NCBI GenBank assembly: GCA_032173965.1
Contig: CM063283.1
Location: 113,740,687-113,804,686, forward strand
Direction of reading: 5' to 3'
DNA from: Sitta carolinensis
Taxonomy: Eukaryota; Chordata; Aves; Passeriformes; Sittidae
DNA length: 64,000 nt
The translations under genes and the position numbers were made by a program. Below, piece by piece: positions 1 to 10,300 of the stretch (the first letter of the stretch is position 1; every line of letters begins with the position of its first letter). Under the pieces are notes generated by a model. That model was given only the letters and a program-made list of their open reading frames with translations. It did not search any database and was not told the DNA's origin.

Positions 1-235
1 CTGGCAGAACTGAGGGCTCTTGGCTGGGCTGGACGTGCTGGCTGGTACTCCCAGGAATCCCGGAGGATGGTGAGGGCTGTCTGGAATGGGATCCCTCTGG
101 AGCTTTGGGCTGTGTTTTCCCAGCTGCAGAAGCAGCCTCCGAGGTGGCAGGTGCTGTGGCTCTGGTCTGTGCTGGGAGGGGAGGCTGGGCTGGAGCTTTC
201 CCATCAGAACTGGCAAACGCAGGGAGGGCACTGGG
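1..235 (-). CDS. TTC3: TTC3 exon, Pro/Ser/Ala-rich tail (runs off window)
   Basis: With the acceptor GCTGCACAG the phase-0 frame is open to the window edge and reads PSALPAFASSDGKAPAQPPL followed by a Thr/Ala/Pro/Gln/Ser-rich sequence. This has the composition of the disordered region before the TTC3 RING. A competing AG 9 bases earlier (GGCAG) also gives an open phase-0 frame with a less fitting Leu/His/Arg-rich protein. The RING is expected further left, outside the window. Confidence 0.6.
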
Positions 236-989
236 CTGTGCAGCTGCCAGGGAATAGGTGACAATGGCAGGGTCACACATGGCAGGTCTGCCTGGCACTG
301 TCTAGGAAACAAACACATTGCACAGGCAAACAGGGGTTAAACCAAATTCAGATACACCCTGGAGCAGAGTGAACTGTGACAGGTTTGGGTGTGCCCAGGA
401 TCTCAAAGGTGACATCACTTTATCTGAACAACTCCCTTACATCAGGGCAGCTGTTTGACCTCATGGTGATTTCTCTTCTAAAAGGTCACTCTGCTGTTAC
501 TGCAGGAAAAAATAAATAAATTCCAAGTGCAGAACAAGAGGCACAGAAGTTGCTCTTTCCCAATAAATTGGTGGTGATTAAGTTGTCTCCATATTCTGTG
601 TCAATAAATAGGACAGACCTAAAACTAAGTGGGGAATTACGCAGGAGAGCAGGAGTGGAACTTGCAGAAGCCCAGGAAAAGTGTAATAACGATCTCAAAT
701 ATTAAACCAGAGCCCTGAATCTTAATTACACCCAGAACAAAAAGAAACAACAAACCAACAAAGCCAAAAAACAAACCAGGATTTTCCACAGAGAAAAAAA
801 AAACAAACTTCAAAAAGGACTGACCAGAGGGGTCAGAAGAAAGTGCTTTGATTTGTCTCCATATTCTGTCAATAAATAGAAAGGACAGACCTAAAACTAA
901 GTGGGGAATTATGCAGGAGAGCAGGAGTGGAACTTGCAGAAGCCCAGGAGAAGTGTAATAACAATCTCAAATATCAGACCAGAGCCCCT
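236..989. repeat. Intron with 135-bp direct duplication
   Basis: Intronic sequence between two TTC3 exons. Two copies of a ~135-bp segment (583-717 and 853-990, starting TTGTCTCCATATTCTG and ending near CCAGAGCCC) lie in direct orientation, about 95% alike by eye and separated by 135 bp of A-rich sequence. The second copy runs straight into the CR1 fragment. No coding potential seen otherwise. Confidence 0.8.
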
Positions 990-1290
990 GCCAGGGCCTG
1001 AAGGAGAGCTGGAGATGGGCTTGGGACAAGGCATGGAGGGCCAGGACACAGGGAATGGCTGAAGGAGGGCAGGGTTAGGTGGGATTTGGGGCAGGAATTG
1101 TTCCCTGGGAGGGTGGGCATACCCTGGAATAAAATTCCCAGAGCAGCTGTGGCTGCCCCTGGATCCCTGGCAGTGCCCAAGGCCAGGTTGGATTTTTTTC
1201 TTGGAACATCCTGGGATAGTAGAAAGTGTCAGGGTTGGAACTGAGTGATCTTTAAGGTCCCTTCCAACCCAAACCATGGAATTCCAGGAT
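990..1290 (+). mobile_element. CR1-type LINE, 3' fragment
   Basis: Contains the avian CR1 3' signature on the plus strand, with GATCTTTAAGGTCCCTTCCA at about 1,249-1,268, preceded by the CR1 tail region (CAGGGAATGGCTGAAGGAGG). It is 5'-truncated, as is usual for CR1, and has no open reading frame. Confidence 0.85.
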
Positions 1291-1454
1291 TTTGGAGAAC
1301 CCTACAATGGCCAAACCCATCAGTGAGTCATTCTCAGCTGGAAAGGGCTGGAGCCTCTCCAGGGGTTGGCAATGTGCTGCTCCCCTCCATCCCCTTTCCC
1401 TGGTGCAGGGAGAATCCCGAGGGCTGGAAGTGCAGGGGAAGGTGGGATACTCAC

Positions 1455-1553
1455 CAGGAGGGCCTGGGGCCAGGGCAAATCCACCATTTCCACTCTGCTC
1501 AGGCAGCCCCGAGCCCCCTTTTTCACCTGCTCAATCTTTTCATCATACTCAGC
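1455..1553 (-). CDS. TTC3: TTC3 coiled-coil exon 7
   Basis: Encodes AEYDEKIEQVKKGARGCLSR then VEMVDLPWPQALL, matching TTC3 'SQFEEQIKAIKNGSRLSEL'. 99 bases, phase 0. Acceptor TTCTGCAG, donor GTGAGTATC. Confidence 0.92.
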
Positions 1554-1967
1554 CTGCAGAAGGAGAATCAACCATCAGCACCAAGCTAAGCTCCCTCCTC
1601 ATTAAAAATCACACTGCACAGCTGCACTTCCCAGAGAGCTTCCTCTTGGTTTAGGGGGGTTTTTTTATTTTTTTAAGAAGTTCCATGGATTTCTAAAAAA
1701 TCCAGACTCGTTGAGACCCAATTTTTGAAGCAAATGTGTAAAGGGGAGATTTTTGCCTTTAAAAAAAGTGAATATATCCACTACAAATTACCAACCTGGA
1801 CTCCAAACTGTCTCTTTCTTTTGTAATTAAAAAAAAAAAAATCCCCTCAGCATTTGGAGGCCAAGCTACTGGTGTTTAAAAAAAAAAAACAAACAAATGC
1901 AGCATTATTTAATTCTTTCATTTCCAAAGCTCAACTGAGAAGCTTGTGGAGAGAAATGAAGTTTTAC

Positions 1968-2058
1968 CTCGACTTTTTCCAGTTGTTTCTTGACATTTGA
2001 AATAAAGGTTTCCCAGGATTCAATTTGGGACTTCAAGACAGGAGCTGCTGAAGCTGAG
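1968..2058 (-). CDS. TTC3: TTC3 coiled-coil exon 6
   Basis: Encodes SASAAPVLKSQIESWETFIS then NVKKQLEKVE, matching TTC3 'DPAAYPDMESDIRSWELFLSNVTKEIEKAK'. 91 bases (1 + 90). Acceptor TTCCAGCAG, donor GTAAAAC. Confidence 0.93.
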
Positions 2059-2522
2059 CTGCTGGAATATTGAAGATTTACAGTTAAATTCCAACATTCC
2101 CATTATTTTTAACACCAGTGGTGTTGTCCCAACAACAATTAATTCCAAGGGATTTCAGGTTAAAATCAGTTACAGTGCAGCCCTTTTCCAGGGATACTGG
2201 GCAGGAATAACTGGAATTATTATTATTATTATTATTATTCATTACCTAGATAATCTGATTTTCCCAGCTCAGAAAGACACAAGGATAAGGATGAGATTCA
2301 ATTCCCAGCTGAATTTTGTTTGGGGCAATATTTTTTACCCCCAACTTTGTGCACTTCTATATTAATATTACACTATTTGATATAAATATTATATATTCAA
2401 TAGAACTATAGAACCTAAAATTAGAACTGTGTTTGATCTAATTATAGAATATAAAATAAATGTTATCTAGTAAATAATTAAGGAGCAGGAGGAGTGGAAT
2501 TCCTGGTGGGAACTCCCAGTAC

Positions 2523-2623
2523 CTGTTTGCTGCCTTCAGCATCCTGAGATTTCCTTCTGCCTTGGCAATGCTGCTCTTGAGCTTCCAGACTTCAGTTTCC
2601 TTCCAGGTCTGCAGCACTGAGAC
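2523..2623 (-). CDS. TTC3: TTC3 coiled-coil exon 5
   Basis: Encodes VSVLQTWKETEVWKLKSSIA then KAEGNLRMLKAAN, matching TTC3 'VSVLENWKESEVYKLQIMESQAEAFLKKL'. 101 bases, AG left over. Its acceptor lies next to the A/C-rich tract at 2,634-2,985. Confidence 0.95.
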
Positions 2624-2633
2624 CTGTGACAAC

Positions 2634-2985
2634 AAAAAGAAAAAAAAAACAAAATAAAACAAAACAAACAAAACAAAACCACACAAAAAAACAAACCAAA
2701 AACAAAAAAAAAAACAACCAAACCAAAAAAAAAAAAAAAAAAAACAAAAAAAACAACAAAAAAAAAAATAAACAAAAAAAAAAAAAAAATCAAAAAAAAA
2801 AACCCAACCAAACCAACAAACAAACAAACAAAAAAAAAAAACAAAAAAAACAAACAAACAAAACAAACAAAAAACAAAAAAAAAAAAAAGACAAAAAAAG
2901 TACAAAAAACAAAACAAAAAAAATCAAAAAAAGAAAAGAGAAAAAAGAAAAAAAACAAAGTTAAAAAAACCAAGAAAAAAAGGAT
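2634..2985. repeat. A/C-rich low-complexity tract
   Basis: About 350 bp of A-runs broken by single C residues (AAAAAC-like), immediately upstream of a TTC3 acceptor. Open frames on both strands (poly-Lys/Asn/Gln, poly-Phe) are compositional and not genes. Confidence 0.95.
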
Positions 2986-3182
2986 AAAACCTTAAACCAG
3001 ACTTTAAAATTTAAACAAGAGTTTGAGGCTACAAAGTTCCTACAGTGAGGAATTTCCAAGTGGAATTTCCATCCCTGGCACTTCTAATATTTCATCAACA
3101 TCTTTGATATGATTTCCCCACCTCCAATCAGCACAACCCCAGCTCTACCAGAAGGTTTTTAAGGTTTTTTTTTTGGTTATAC

Positions 3183-3279
3183 CTCTGCTTTAACAGCTCT
3201 TTTCTCACACTCCTGGCTGTTATCTTGACTCTTTTTTATTAGCTCTTCCAATTTGCCTTTCTCATTAGCAAATTTATTA
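3183..3279 (-). CDS. TTC3: TTC3 coiled-coil exon 4
   Basis: Encodes NKFANEKGKLEELIKKSQDN then SQECEKRAVKAE, matching TTC3 'SNTLTNEKMKIEEYIKKGKEDYEESHQRAVAAE'. 97 bases (1 + 96). Acceptor CTTTCACAG, donor GTATAA. Confidence 0.95.
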
Positions 3280-3559
3280 CTGTGAAAGAAAAAGAAATAT
3301 TTGAGTAACACTCACAGCAGAGCAGTATTTAAAATTTATGCCATTTTAGAGACTTTTTACAGCTACTCAGTGTCATGTAATCAAGGGAAATACATGAGAG
3401 CATGATTTTCTTAATTCTAAATATTAATATTTACTCACAGCAAGTCAAAGCAAACTAAAGAGTAAGAAATAGGGGTTAAAGTGCTTATTCTCCTCCAAGC
3501 CTTTAGCCAGAGTGAAGCAGGAAAATATTAATTACTGCTGATAGGGACAGGACTTTTAC

Positions 3560-3628
3560 CTGGTCTCCAGAAATGTATTTAAACATGCATTATATTGCTT
3601 TTCCTTGTCATCAATGCTCTTCAAATAC
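3560..3628 (-). CDS. TTC3: TTC3 coiled-coil exon 3
   Basis: Encodes YLKSIDDKEKQYNACLNTFL then ET, aligning with TTC3 'YTQKNDGKEKEHELHLDQSLE'. 69 bases as 1 + 66 + 2. Acceptor GTTCCTGTAG, donor GTAAAAG. Confidence 0.88.
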
Positions 3629-3734
3629 CTACAGGAACAAAACATTGATTAAGCTGGTTGTGGGAAAGCTTTATTGGCAAATGTGGCACATGTTCCTCTG
3701 GACAATCTGCAGGGTTTAGATCCTGTTTAATGCC

Positions 3735-3865
3735 AGAGGAATTAGGGAATTCCCAGCCCAAGGCCAGGCTGGAGCAACCTGGCACAGTGGGAAGTGTCCC
3801 TGCTCCTGGCAGGGGCTGGAACTGAACTTTAACATCCATCCCAACCCAAACTGTTCAGGGATACA
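3735..3865 (+). mobile_element. CR1-type LINE, short 3' fragment
   Basis: Plus-strand CR1-like text: AAGGCCAGGCTGGAGCAACC, then GGGGCTGGAACTGAACTTTA and CCATCCCAACCCAAAC. About 130 bp, diverged, in a TTC3 intron. Confidence 0.7.
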
Positions 3866-4258
3866 TTGATATTCGTTGCTAATAAAGCAGTAATTAATAG
3901 AAAAACAGGCTGAAAAATCAGGAGAGATTTTGGTGCAAAGATAAAACAAAGGCATTCATTCAAGGGCCAGAGTCTGGGCTCTGTAAAGGGAGAGAGGAGA
4001 TGAAAATACAGCAGGGAATGTCCAATCTGATTAGGAGAATCATTGCTAAATCACTTCCATCAGTTATCTAAAAGCTATTTTAGCTGTTTGCCTGTAATTT
4101 GCCAAAAATTTCAACATAAGAAAGTGGCCATTTCTGTATTTCAGCCTAACAAACACTGGGGAAAACCTGTGGCTGGTTTCACACCCCAGATCAAATTTCC
4201 TGAAAGAGCTCTGCAGTCCTGCCAGGAGGAGGGGATGTAAATGTGTTCACAGCTGTAC

Positions 4259-4398
4259 CTCTCATTGGTGTCTGAGTGTTTTTTAGCTGTGCCCCTCAGT
4301 GCTTTCAAGTTCTCTCGACTTTCTTTCTTCTCCTGCTGCCATTTCTTCATTTGTGCCTCCGAGTCCTGGTGGAACCAATCCAGCTCATTCTGGGACAC
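4259..4398 (-). CDS. TTC3: TTC3 coiled-coil exon 2
   Basis: Encodes VSQNELDWFHQDSEAQMKKW then QQEKKESRENLKALRG, matching TTC3 'ISKTELDWFLQDLEREIKKWQQEKKEIQERLKSL'. 140 bases, leaving AG completed to Arg by the next exon. Donor GTACAG. Confidence 0.96.
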
Positions 4399-4439
4399 CT
4401 GGAGGCAGGAAAGGAGAAAAATCCACTGCTGAAAATCCT

Positions 4440-4600
4440 GCTTTATTCAAGTCAAAGCTGGAGCAGACTGAGGATGTTGGTGATCCATCAGGGAATGCTT
4501 TGGGTGGCAAGGACCCCCCACCAGCCCAGGCTGCTCCAAGCCCTGTCCAGCCTGGTCTTGGATTCTTCCAGGGATCCTGAGGGTTCCACAACCTCTGATC
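4440..4600 (-). mobile_element. Possible CR1 fragment
   Basis: The plus strand shows CAGGCTGCTCCAAGCCCTGT and CCAGCCTGGTCTTGGA, the reverse-orientation CR1 tail wording. About 150 bp, diverged, between two coiled-coil exons. Confidence 0.55.
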
Positions 4601-4621
4601 CATGGGGAAAAAATGCTTTAC

Positions 4622-4771
4622 CTCAGTCTCTTCAATACTTTTTTTCAGGAGCTCTTGCAAAGCATCAATTTCCTCCAAGCTCCTGCTCTGTAACTGCTCA
4701 AATTTCTGCTCTGCTTCTCTGAGTTGTTCTTTCAATACCTGGTGCTCCTTTTCCATGCGGAGAATATCTCC
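4622..4771 (-). CDS. TTC3: TTC3 coiled-coil exon 1
   Basis: Encodes MEKEHQVLKEQLREAEQKFE and a heptad-patterned continuation ending LLKKSIEETE. Matches TTC3 'IEKEHQVLQDQLQEV..NYEQ...LEE'. 150 bases, phase 0. Donor GTAAAG. Confidence 0.96.
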
Positions 4772-5188
4772 CTGAAAATTAATCAGTGACAAAAATCCAG
4801 GTGGATTTATAGCTGTTGCCAGGTCAAAGGGCACATTTGCTCACTTTTATCTCCTGGTACACACATAAACCTGCCATGATAAACCAGAAATGTCTCTATG
4901 GCCAAGGGGAATGTTTAAATCTGGGTTTTGAGAGAGGAAATACCCCACGAACATTCAGCATCTGAAGAGCTCAGAACAAATATCAAACATCAGAGCAAAG
5001 CTCAAAAATTATCTCCCTGTGGTGTTGTCCAAGAACATCACAGAACACAAAAACAGCCCAAAGACCCAAAATACAGAATCTGTTAAACTTGTTGTTTTCA
5101 GAGAACTTTTCTTTCTTCACTATTCAATTTTTGAGCGTTCCTTTATCCTCCCTGATGAAGAATGTAAACCAGGATGCAGGGAACTTAC

Positions 5189-5254
5189 CTGCTGATTTTC
5201 AAATGGATGGAAAGGCAAAGTATTGGTTTCCCTATCAGCAACTTCCTGATTTAC
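5189..5254 (-). CDS. TTC3: TTC3 exon, PFHPFEN segment
   Basis: Encodes VNQEVADRETNTLPFHPFEN then QQ, matching TTC3 'VSWNIIHQEVNTEPYNPFEERQ'. 66 bases, phase 0 at both ends. Acceptor TTCCAG, donor GTAAGTT. Confidence 0.93.
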
Positions 5255-5356
5255 CTGGAACACACAAAAAAAAAAAAAAAAAAGATTTGATTAAAAATCT
5301 TCTCAGTTTATAAATGCGCCGCTCTGTTTTTTGTAAAACCTCACTGAGGGTTTTAC

Positions 5357-5503
5357 AAATCCAACTCTAATCCAGGCCTGTAAATGATGCAGGAAAACAT
5401 TGTCGAGGTGTTTCTGAAAGGGATTTTTTTTTCTTCTTTCCCTGATTTCATTGACCACGAGCAATTCCAGGGACTTCTGTGAGTCTTGAAACAAAGCCAT
5501 GCT
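5357..5503 (-). CDS. Possible extra TTC3 exon (lineage-specific or alternative)
   Basis: Open for 49 codons between a TTTTTCAG...CATTGAG acceptor region and GTAAAA. Reads SMALFQDSQKSLELLVVNEI, then RERRKKNPFQKHLDNVFLHH, coding-like and in phase 0 at both ends if the second AG is used. I recall no counterpart in mammalian TTC3, whose neighbouring exons join directly. It could be an alternative exon, an exonised repeat or chance. Confidence 0.35.
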
Positions 5504-5821
5504 CTCAATGTCTGAAAAATAAAGATTTTCAGATCTGCCTCACCCTCCTGAGCCTCCTCTTCTCCACAAATCCAAATCCTCAAATGTTCTGGGAGTGAAA
5601 ATAAATCCCTGAACTCATCACAAAAAGGAAAAATGACACATAAGGACTTTGCTTCATCTCTAAAGAGAAGGTCAGACTCATGTGCAGCAGTTCCCTCTGT
5701 GACACCCAGGGAAAAGGGCTGCAAAAACTTCAGGCACAACAAAATTCAGTGAGCAGCCCTGAAGAATTACAGATGAAAAAAATGAGTGATCACAGAGAGG
5801 CAGCAACTGCAACTGGAAGTT

Positions 5822-6215
5822 CTCAGGAATGCTGGAATGGTCTGGGATGGAAGGGACCCTAAAACTCATCCTGCCCTGGCAGGGACCCCTCCCACTGTGC
5901 CAGAGTGTCCAAGAGAAAATCCAGCCTGGCCTGGGGCACTGCCAGGGATCCAGGGGCAGCCCCAGCTGCTCTGGCAATTCCAGCCCCTCCAGGGAACAAT
6001 TCCTGCCCCCAATCCCAGCCAATCCCACTCTGCAGCCATTCCCTGGTGCTGTGCCTGCAGCCCTTGGCAATTGTCTCTCTCCAGGGTTCCTGCAAGGCCA
6101 CCCTGAGCTCAGCCCAAAGCTTCTCCTGTGCAGCTGCACAATCCCAGCTGTGCCAGCCTTTCCTCCCAGCTCCAGCCTCTGCCCATCCTGGTGCCTCCAA
6201 ACCCTCTCCAGCCCC
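5822..6215 (-). mobile_element. CR1-type LINE, 3' fragment
   Basis: Reverse-orientation CR1: GGATGGAAGGGACCCTAAAA at 5,846-5,865, then CTGGCCTGGGGCACTGCCAG and GGAACAATTCCTGCCCCCAA. It ends within ~20 bp of the donor of the large TTC3 exon, so the insertion reaches almost to the exon border. Confidence 0.85.
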
Positions 6216-6230
6216 GTTCCCATTCCCCAC

Positions 6231-6968
6231 CTGCACAGCCACCATCCTCGTGTGAGGATTGCTCTTCAGCCCGGCCTCGTTTCTCCTTCCTTCTCCCTTT
6301 TCCTCCCGTTCGCCCCGCTCAGCTGCCTCGGTGCCATCCAGGGAAGCAGAATCCTTCTGCTCCAGCTGGCTCTGGGAGCTTTTCCCCTGCTGGCTTTGGG
6401 GTGCCCGTGCTGCCCGGGAGCTTTGGGGTGAGCAGGGAGCGATCCCGGCTGGCCCGGAATCCCGTACCGCGCACCCCCGGCGCTCGGGAACGCCGCCTCG
6501 AGGCAAAGCCCCGGGAACGGCGCTTCATTCTCCGGGGAATCCCGCCTTTCCAGAGGGTTCCCAGGCAGGCAGGGGGCGAGGAAGGAGCAGGGCAGGAACT
6601 GGGGGGATCCATAACCCCTGCAAGCAGCGGGCGGCTCCGAGGGGTACGCCAGCGGCGTGAACTCGCGGGCGTAGGGGTTCAAGGGCTTGCTGGAGGAAGA
6701 ACCCCCAGGGAACTGGGATTTCTCCTTTTTCCCCGCACTCCCAGACTGCTCGGCGCTGGGATTGCCTTGGAAGAGCAGCGAGTGTTTGCTGAGGCCCAGC
6801 AGGTCGTGCAGGAGGATGAAGCGTGGCGAGCGGCGCAGGAAGCGCTCCAAGCCACCCGCGCTCTCCACGACGCGCCGCGCCTCCGCCGGGAATGTCGCGA
6901 ATTCCCCGAGCAGCAGCCGGCTGCGCAGCTCCACAGGGCCGTGCTCTTCTAAGATCTGAGTGAAGTAA
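6231..6968 (-). pseudogene. TTC3: TTC3 large exon with one-base frame break
   Basis: Begins YFTQILEEHGPVELRSRLLL then GEFATFPAEARRVVESAGGL, a clear match to TTC3 'YFSQFLEEHGPLD...EYEFFPEETRQILEKAGGL', and continues to NPYAREFTPL (TTC3 NPAAREFKP). The conserved end MVAVQ, just before donor GTGGGG, is in another frame, open only from about 6,525 leftward. The length (738) is one base short of the phase requirement. The middle is GC-rich, Pro/Ser-rich and hard to align. It is shorter than the mammalian equivalent, and the exon abuts a CR1 copy. A hidden intron is possible but unnecessary. Confidence 0.85.
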
Positions 6969-6984
6969 CTGGAAAAGAACACAA

Positions 6985-8515
6985 AAAAACCAAAAAGAAC
7001 ACCATGGTTAATTTTTAAGTGATTAATTAATTTTTTTTTTGTGTATTTCGTCAATGTTTCCTTCACTCTACAAACAGCAGGATTGCAATTAATCCAAAAG
7101 ATTATTCAAATTATGAAGTCAAATCAACCTCCCCTGAAGCTGAGTACAGGAATTTATACACACTCAGATAATTTTTAAACAATTAATTGTAAACTTTTTT
7201 AATGTATTTCGTAAATGTTTCCTTCACTGACCACTCTACAAACAGCAGGATTCCAATTAATCCAATAAAATTATTCAAATTATGACATAAAATCAACCCC
7301 CCTGAAGCTGCTGAGTACAGGAATTTATACTCACTCATATAATTTTTAAAGAATTAATTGTAAACTTTTTTAATGTATTTCGTAAATGTTTCCTTCACTG
7401 ACCACTCTACAAACAGCAGGATTCCAATTAATCCAATAAAATTATTCAAATTATGACATAAAATCAACCCCCCTGAAGCTGCTGAGTACAGGAATTTATA
7501 CTCACTCATATAATTTTTAAACAATTAATTGTAAACTTTTTTAATGTATTTCGTAAATGTTTCCTTCACTGACCACTCTACAAACAGCAGGATTGCAATT
7601 AATCCAAAAGATTATTCAAATTATGAAGTCAAATCAACTCCCCTGAAGCTGAGTACAGAAAATTATGCTCACTCATATAATTTTTAAACAACCAATTACA
7701 TTTTTTAAATGTATTTCACAAATGTTTCATCCTTTCCTTCACTGACCACTCTACAAACAGCAGGATTCCAATTAATCCAATAAAATTATTCAAATTATGA
7801 AGTCAAATCAATCCCCTGAAGCTGAGTACAGGAATTTATACACACTCAGATAATTTTTAAACAATTAATTAAAAAATTTTCTAATGTATTTCGTAAACGT
7901 TTCCTTCACTGACCAAACAGCAGGATTGCAATTAATCCAAAAAATTATTCAAATTATGACATAAAATCAAACCCCCCTGAAGCTGAGTACAGGAATTTAT
8001 ACTCACTCACATAATTTTTAAAGAATTAATTAATTTTTTTAATGTATTTCATAAACATTTCCTTCACTGACCACACTACAAACAGCAGGATTGCAATTAA
8101 TTCAAAAAATTATTCAAATTATGAAGTCAAATCAACCCCCCTGAAGCTGCTGAGTACAGGAATTTATACTCACTCATATAATTTTTAAAAAAATTAATTG
8201 AAAATTTTTTAATGTATTTCGCAAACCTTTCCTTCACTGACCACTCTACAAACAGCAGGATTCCAATTAATCCAAAAAAATTATTCAAATTATGAAGTCA
8301 AATCAACCCCCCTGAAGCTGCTGAGTACAGAAAACTGTTAAATTAATTAAATTTTTTTAATGTATTTCACAAATGTTCCATCCTTTCCTTCACTGACCAC
8401 TCTACAAACAGCAGGATTCCAATTAATCCAATAAAATTATTCAACTTATGACATAAAATCAACCCCCCCTGAAGCTGAGTACAGGAATTTCTACTCACTC
8501 ATATAAATTCTCAGA
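6985..8515. repeat. 155-173 bp tandem array, 9 copies
   Basis: The anchor CAAACAGCAGGATTSCAATT recurs at 7071, 7239, 7410, 7581, 7754, 7914, 8079, 8249 and 8404. Each unit contains TATACTCACTCATATAATTT, the reverse complement of the end and donor of the 8,499 exon (ATATGA|GTGAGTA). The array fills the whole intron between two TTC3 exons and begins at the exon donor. Confidence 0.95.
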
Positions 8516-8651
8516 GATTGGGTCTGGGTTATTATTATTATTCATTTGATAATTGTTACTATTGGAAACATTATAGAGAGCTTCGAATTCCTCCAGCTGC
8601 TCCTGGAGATATTCTGGGATTACAAAGGGTTCATTTGGAAAATCTCTGTAC
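8499..8651 (-). CDS. TTC3: TTC3 exon, EEFEALY segment
   Basis: Encodes EPFVIPEYLQEQLEEFEALY, then an Asn-rich run (NNNNN) and ISENLY. It matches TTC3 'GPFAVPDHLRQDVEEFEALYDQ'. The Asn run comes from an AAT microsatellite inside the coding sequence. It leaves GA, completed to Asp by the next exon. The donor TATATGA|GTGAGTAG is the right edge of the 155-173 bp array, whose units repeat this exon end. Confidence 0.93.
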
Positions 8652-8772
8652 CTTAAAAAAATCAGGGGAAAAAAAAGGAAAAATTAAAGTTGACCCAGCC
8701 TTGGTGTTTTTAAGGGATTCTTCTCCAGCAATTTGGAGTTTGGGCAATAAAGCAATAAATCAAAATACTCAC

Positions 8773-8849
8773 AAATTATTTTCTTCTATAAATATCTTCT
8801 CTTCATCTCGTGCTGCTGTACTAACTCCACTGGATAATACTAAAATAGA
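8773..8849 (-). CDS. TTC3: TTC3 Ser-rich linker exon
   Basis: Encodes SILVLSSGVSTAARDEEKIF then IEENN, a weakly conserved linker equivalent to TTC3 'MLVGSGTTSVTSNNEI...'. 77 bases, leaving TT completed to Leu by the next exon. The donor is GTGAGT and the acceptor AATCAG. Confidence 0.83.
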
Positions 8850-8973
8850 CTGATTAAAAAACAGATTTATTTCAGGTTTTACCTCAAAAAATCCCATGAA
8901 TAATCCACTGCCAACACCAGGAGTCACTTCTTTACACTGAATTTCCTTCTTGAAATCCATCGTGTTCATTATG

Positions 8974-9849
8974 AAATAAAAAACTTCCAGGTAAAATTAT
9001 CAGCAAGAAAAATTCTTAATTTAAAGTTATTCATTTCTTCTTCAGAATTTATATGGAAAAAAAAAAATAACTGGGATATTCATCCCCCAATCCTTCTTTT
9101 TTTACCAATTTAATTTAATTTTCTTTTAAATTTGAGTAACGAATTTTAAATTTTGTAACAAATTTTCCACGAGCAGGAGTGATCCCTAATTCCACAAATA
9201 ACTCTTGGTTATTATTGCCTACACCATTACTGACATTTTAGTTGGCTTCATTTTTATTATCTAATAATTTAGAAACACATAAATAAATGCACCTAAGTGA
9301 GGAAAATAAATCCTGAGGAAAAAAAAAAAATCTAGTTTATTCCTCAAATTCTAGAAAAATGATAAAAAAGGTGAGGGCATAAAGCTGACTCTGGGGTTTT
9401 CAATAGAGCAAAAAATCCTCCAGAAGGCAGCAGAAAATTCAGGCAGAATAATAGTCCAATAAAAATCTATAAAATAATGAATAATTAAGAACATTCCTGA
9501 GCATGAAATGGAATTTTTGGCACTTAACTCCCATTTTCCCACGTGGAAAATTAAATCCACGAGATTAATTCAGAATTAAGGCAGTGGAAGGCACCTCCAG
9601 TCAGAGGCAAAGTTAGCCATAAATCCATTTTAAAAGAGCTTTTACACTGATAAATTCAAACAAAACTACAGCTATAAATATATATTAAATATATATTTGA
9701 GACTTAAGAGCTTAATTTTACTTCAGGAAAAGCCAATTCTACAAAAACCATTGGAATGGCAGAAATACTAAAAAAATTCTAAAAATAATTCTAAAAAAAA
9801 TCCCATTTTTTAAGGTGGGTTTTTGGTAGGAGCTAAATGGCAAACTGAC
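8974..9849. other. Intron, nothing recognised
   Basis: AT-rich intronic DNA between TTC3 exons at 8.8 and 9.9 kb, with short A/T homopolymers. No exon, element or array is visible. Confidence 0.6.
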
Positions 9850-9906
9850 CTTTGAATCTTTCAAATTCTTCTTCCTGTTTTTGTTTTTAACTTTGATTTC
9901 ATTATT
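9850..9906 (-). CDS. TTC3: TTC3 short Lys-rich exon
   Basis: Encodes NNEIKVKNKNRKKNLKDSK, matching TTC3 'TKVKNKSKKKKPKDSK'. 57 bases, phase 0 on both sides. Acceptor CTGTTTCAG, donor GTCAGT. Confidence 0.9.
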
Positions 9907-10129
9907 CTGAAACAGAAAAGAAAGTGAAGGCACAGGATTGGCAAATGCTGCTCCAGATTTCCCAGGCAAGACAAAGGTGATGAAATTTGAATTAATTCTT
10001 TAGCAGGATTGGGATTCCACGTGAGCAGAATCATTTATTTATATTATTTATTTTAGGTTGTAACATTGAAATTAAAGAATTTTATTGTGCTGGCTCTCAT
10101 TTCAGTCTTGGATTTTTTTTTTTTTCAAA

Positions 10130-10300
10130 ACTATGAAATGAAGAAGCAAAAAAAAAAAAAAAAAAAACCACAAAAAAAAAAACCCACAAGAAAAACCCAA
10201 AAAAAAAAACCCCACAAAAAAAAACCCAAAACAAACAAACAAACAAACAAACAAAAAAACCAAAATAAAATAATAAAAAAAAAATCCTGCATTTTTTAAA
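10130..10300. repeat. A-rich low-complexity tract
   Basis: Runs of A broken by CC/CCC and a (CAAA)n stretch. It may be the decayed start of the array that follows. Confidence 0.9.

Noticed and set aside
2438..2973. Phe/Cys-rich and Lys/Asn-rich frames
   Set aside because: Low-complexity A/C tract beside a TTC3 exon.
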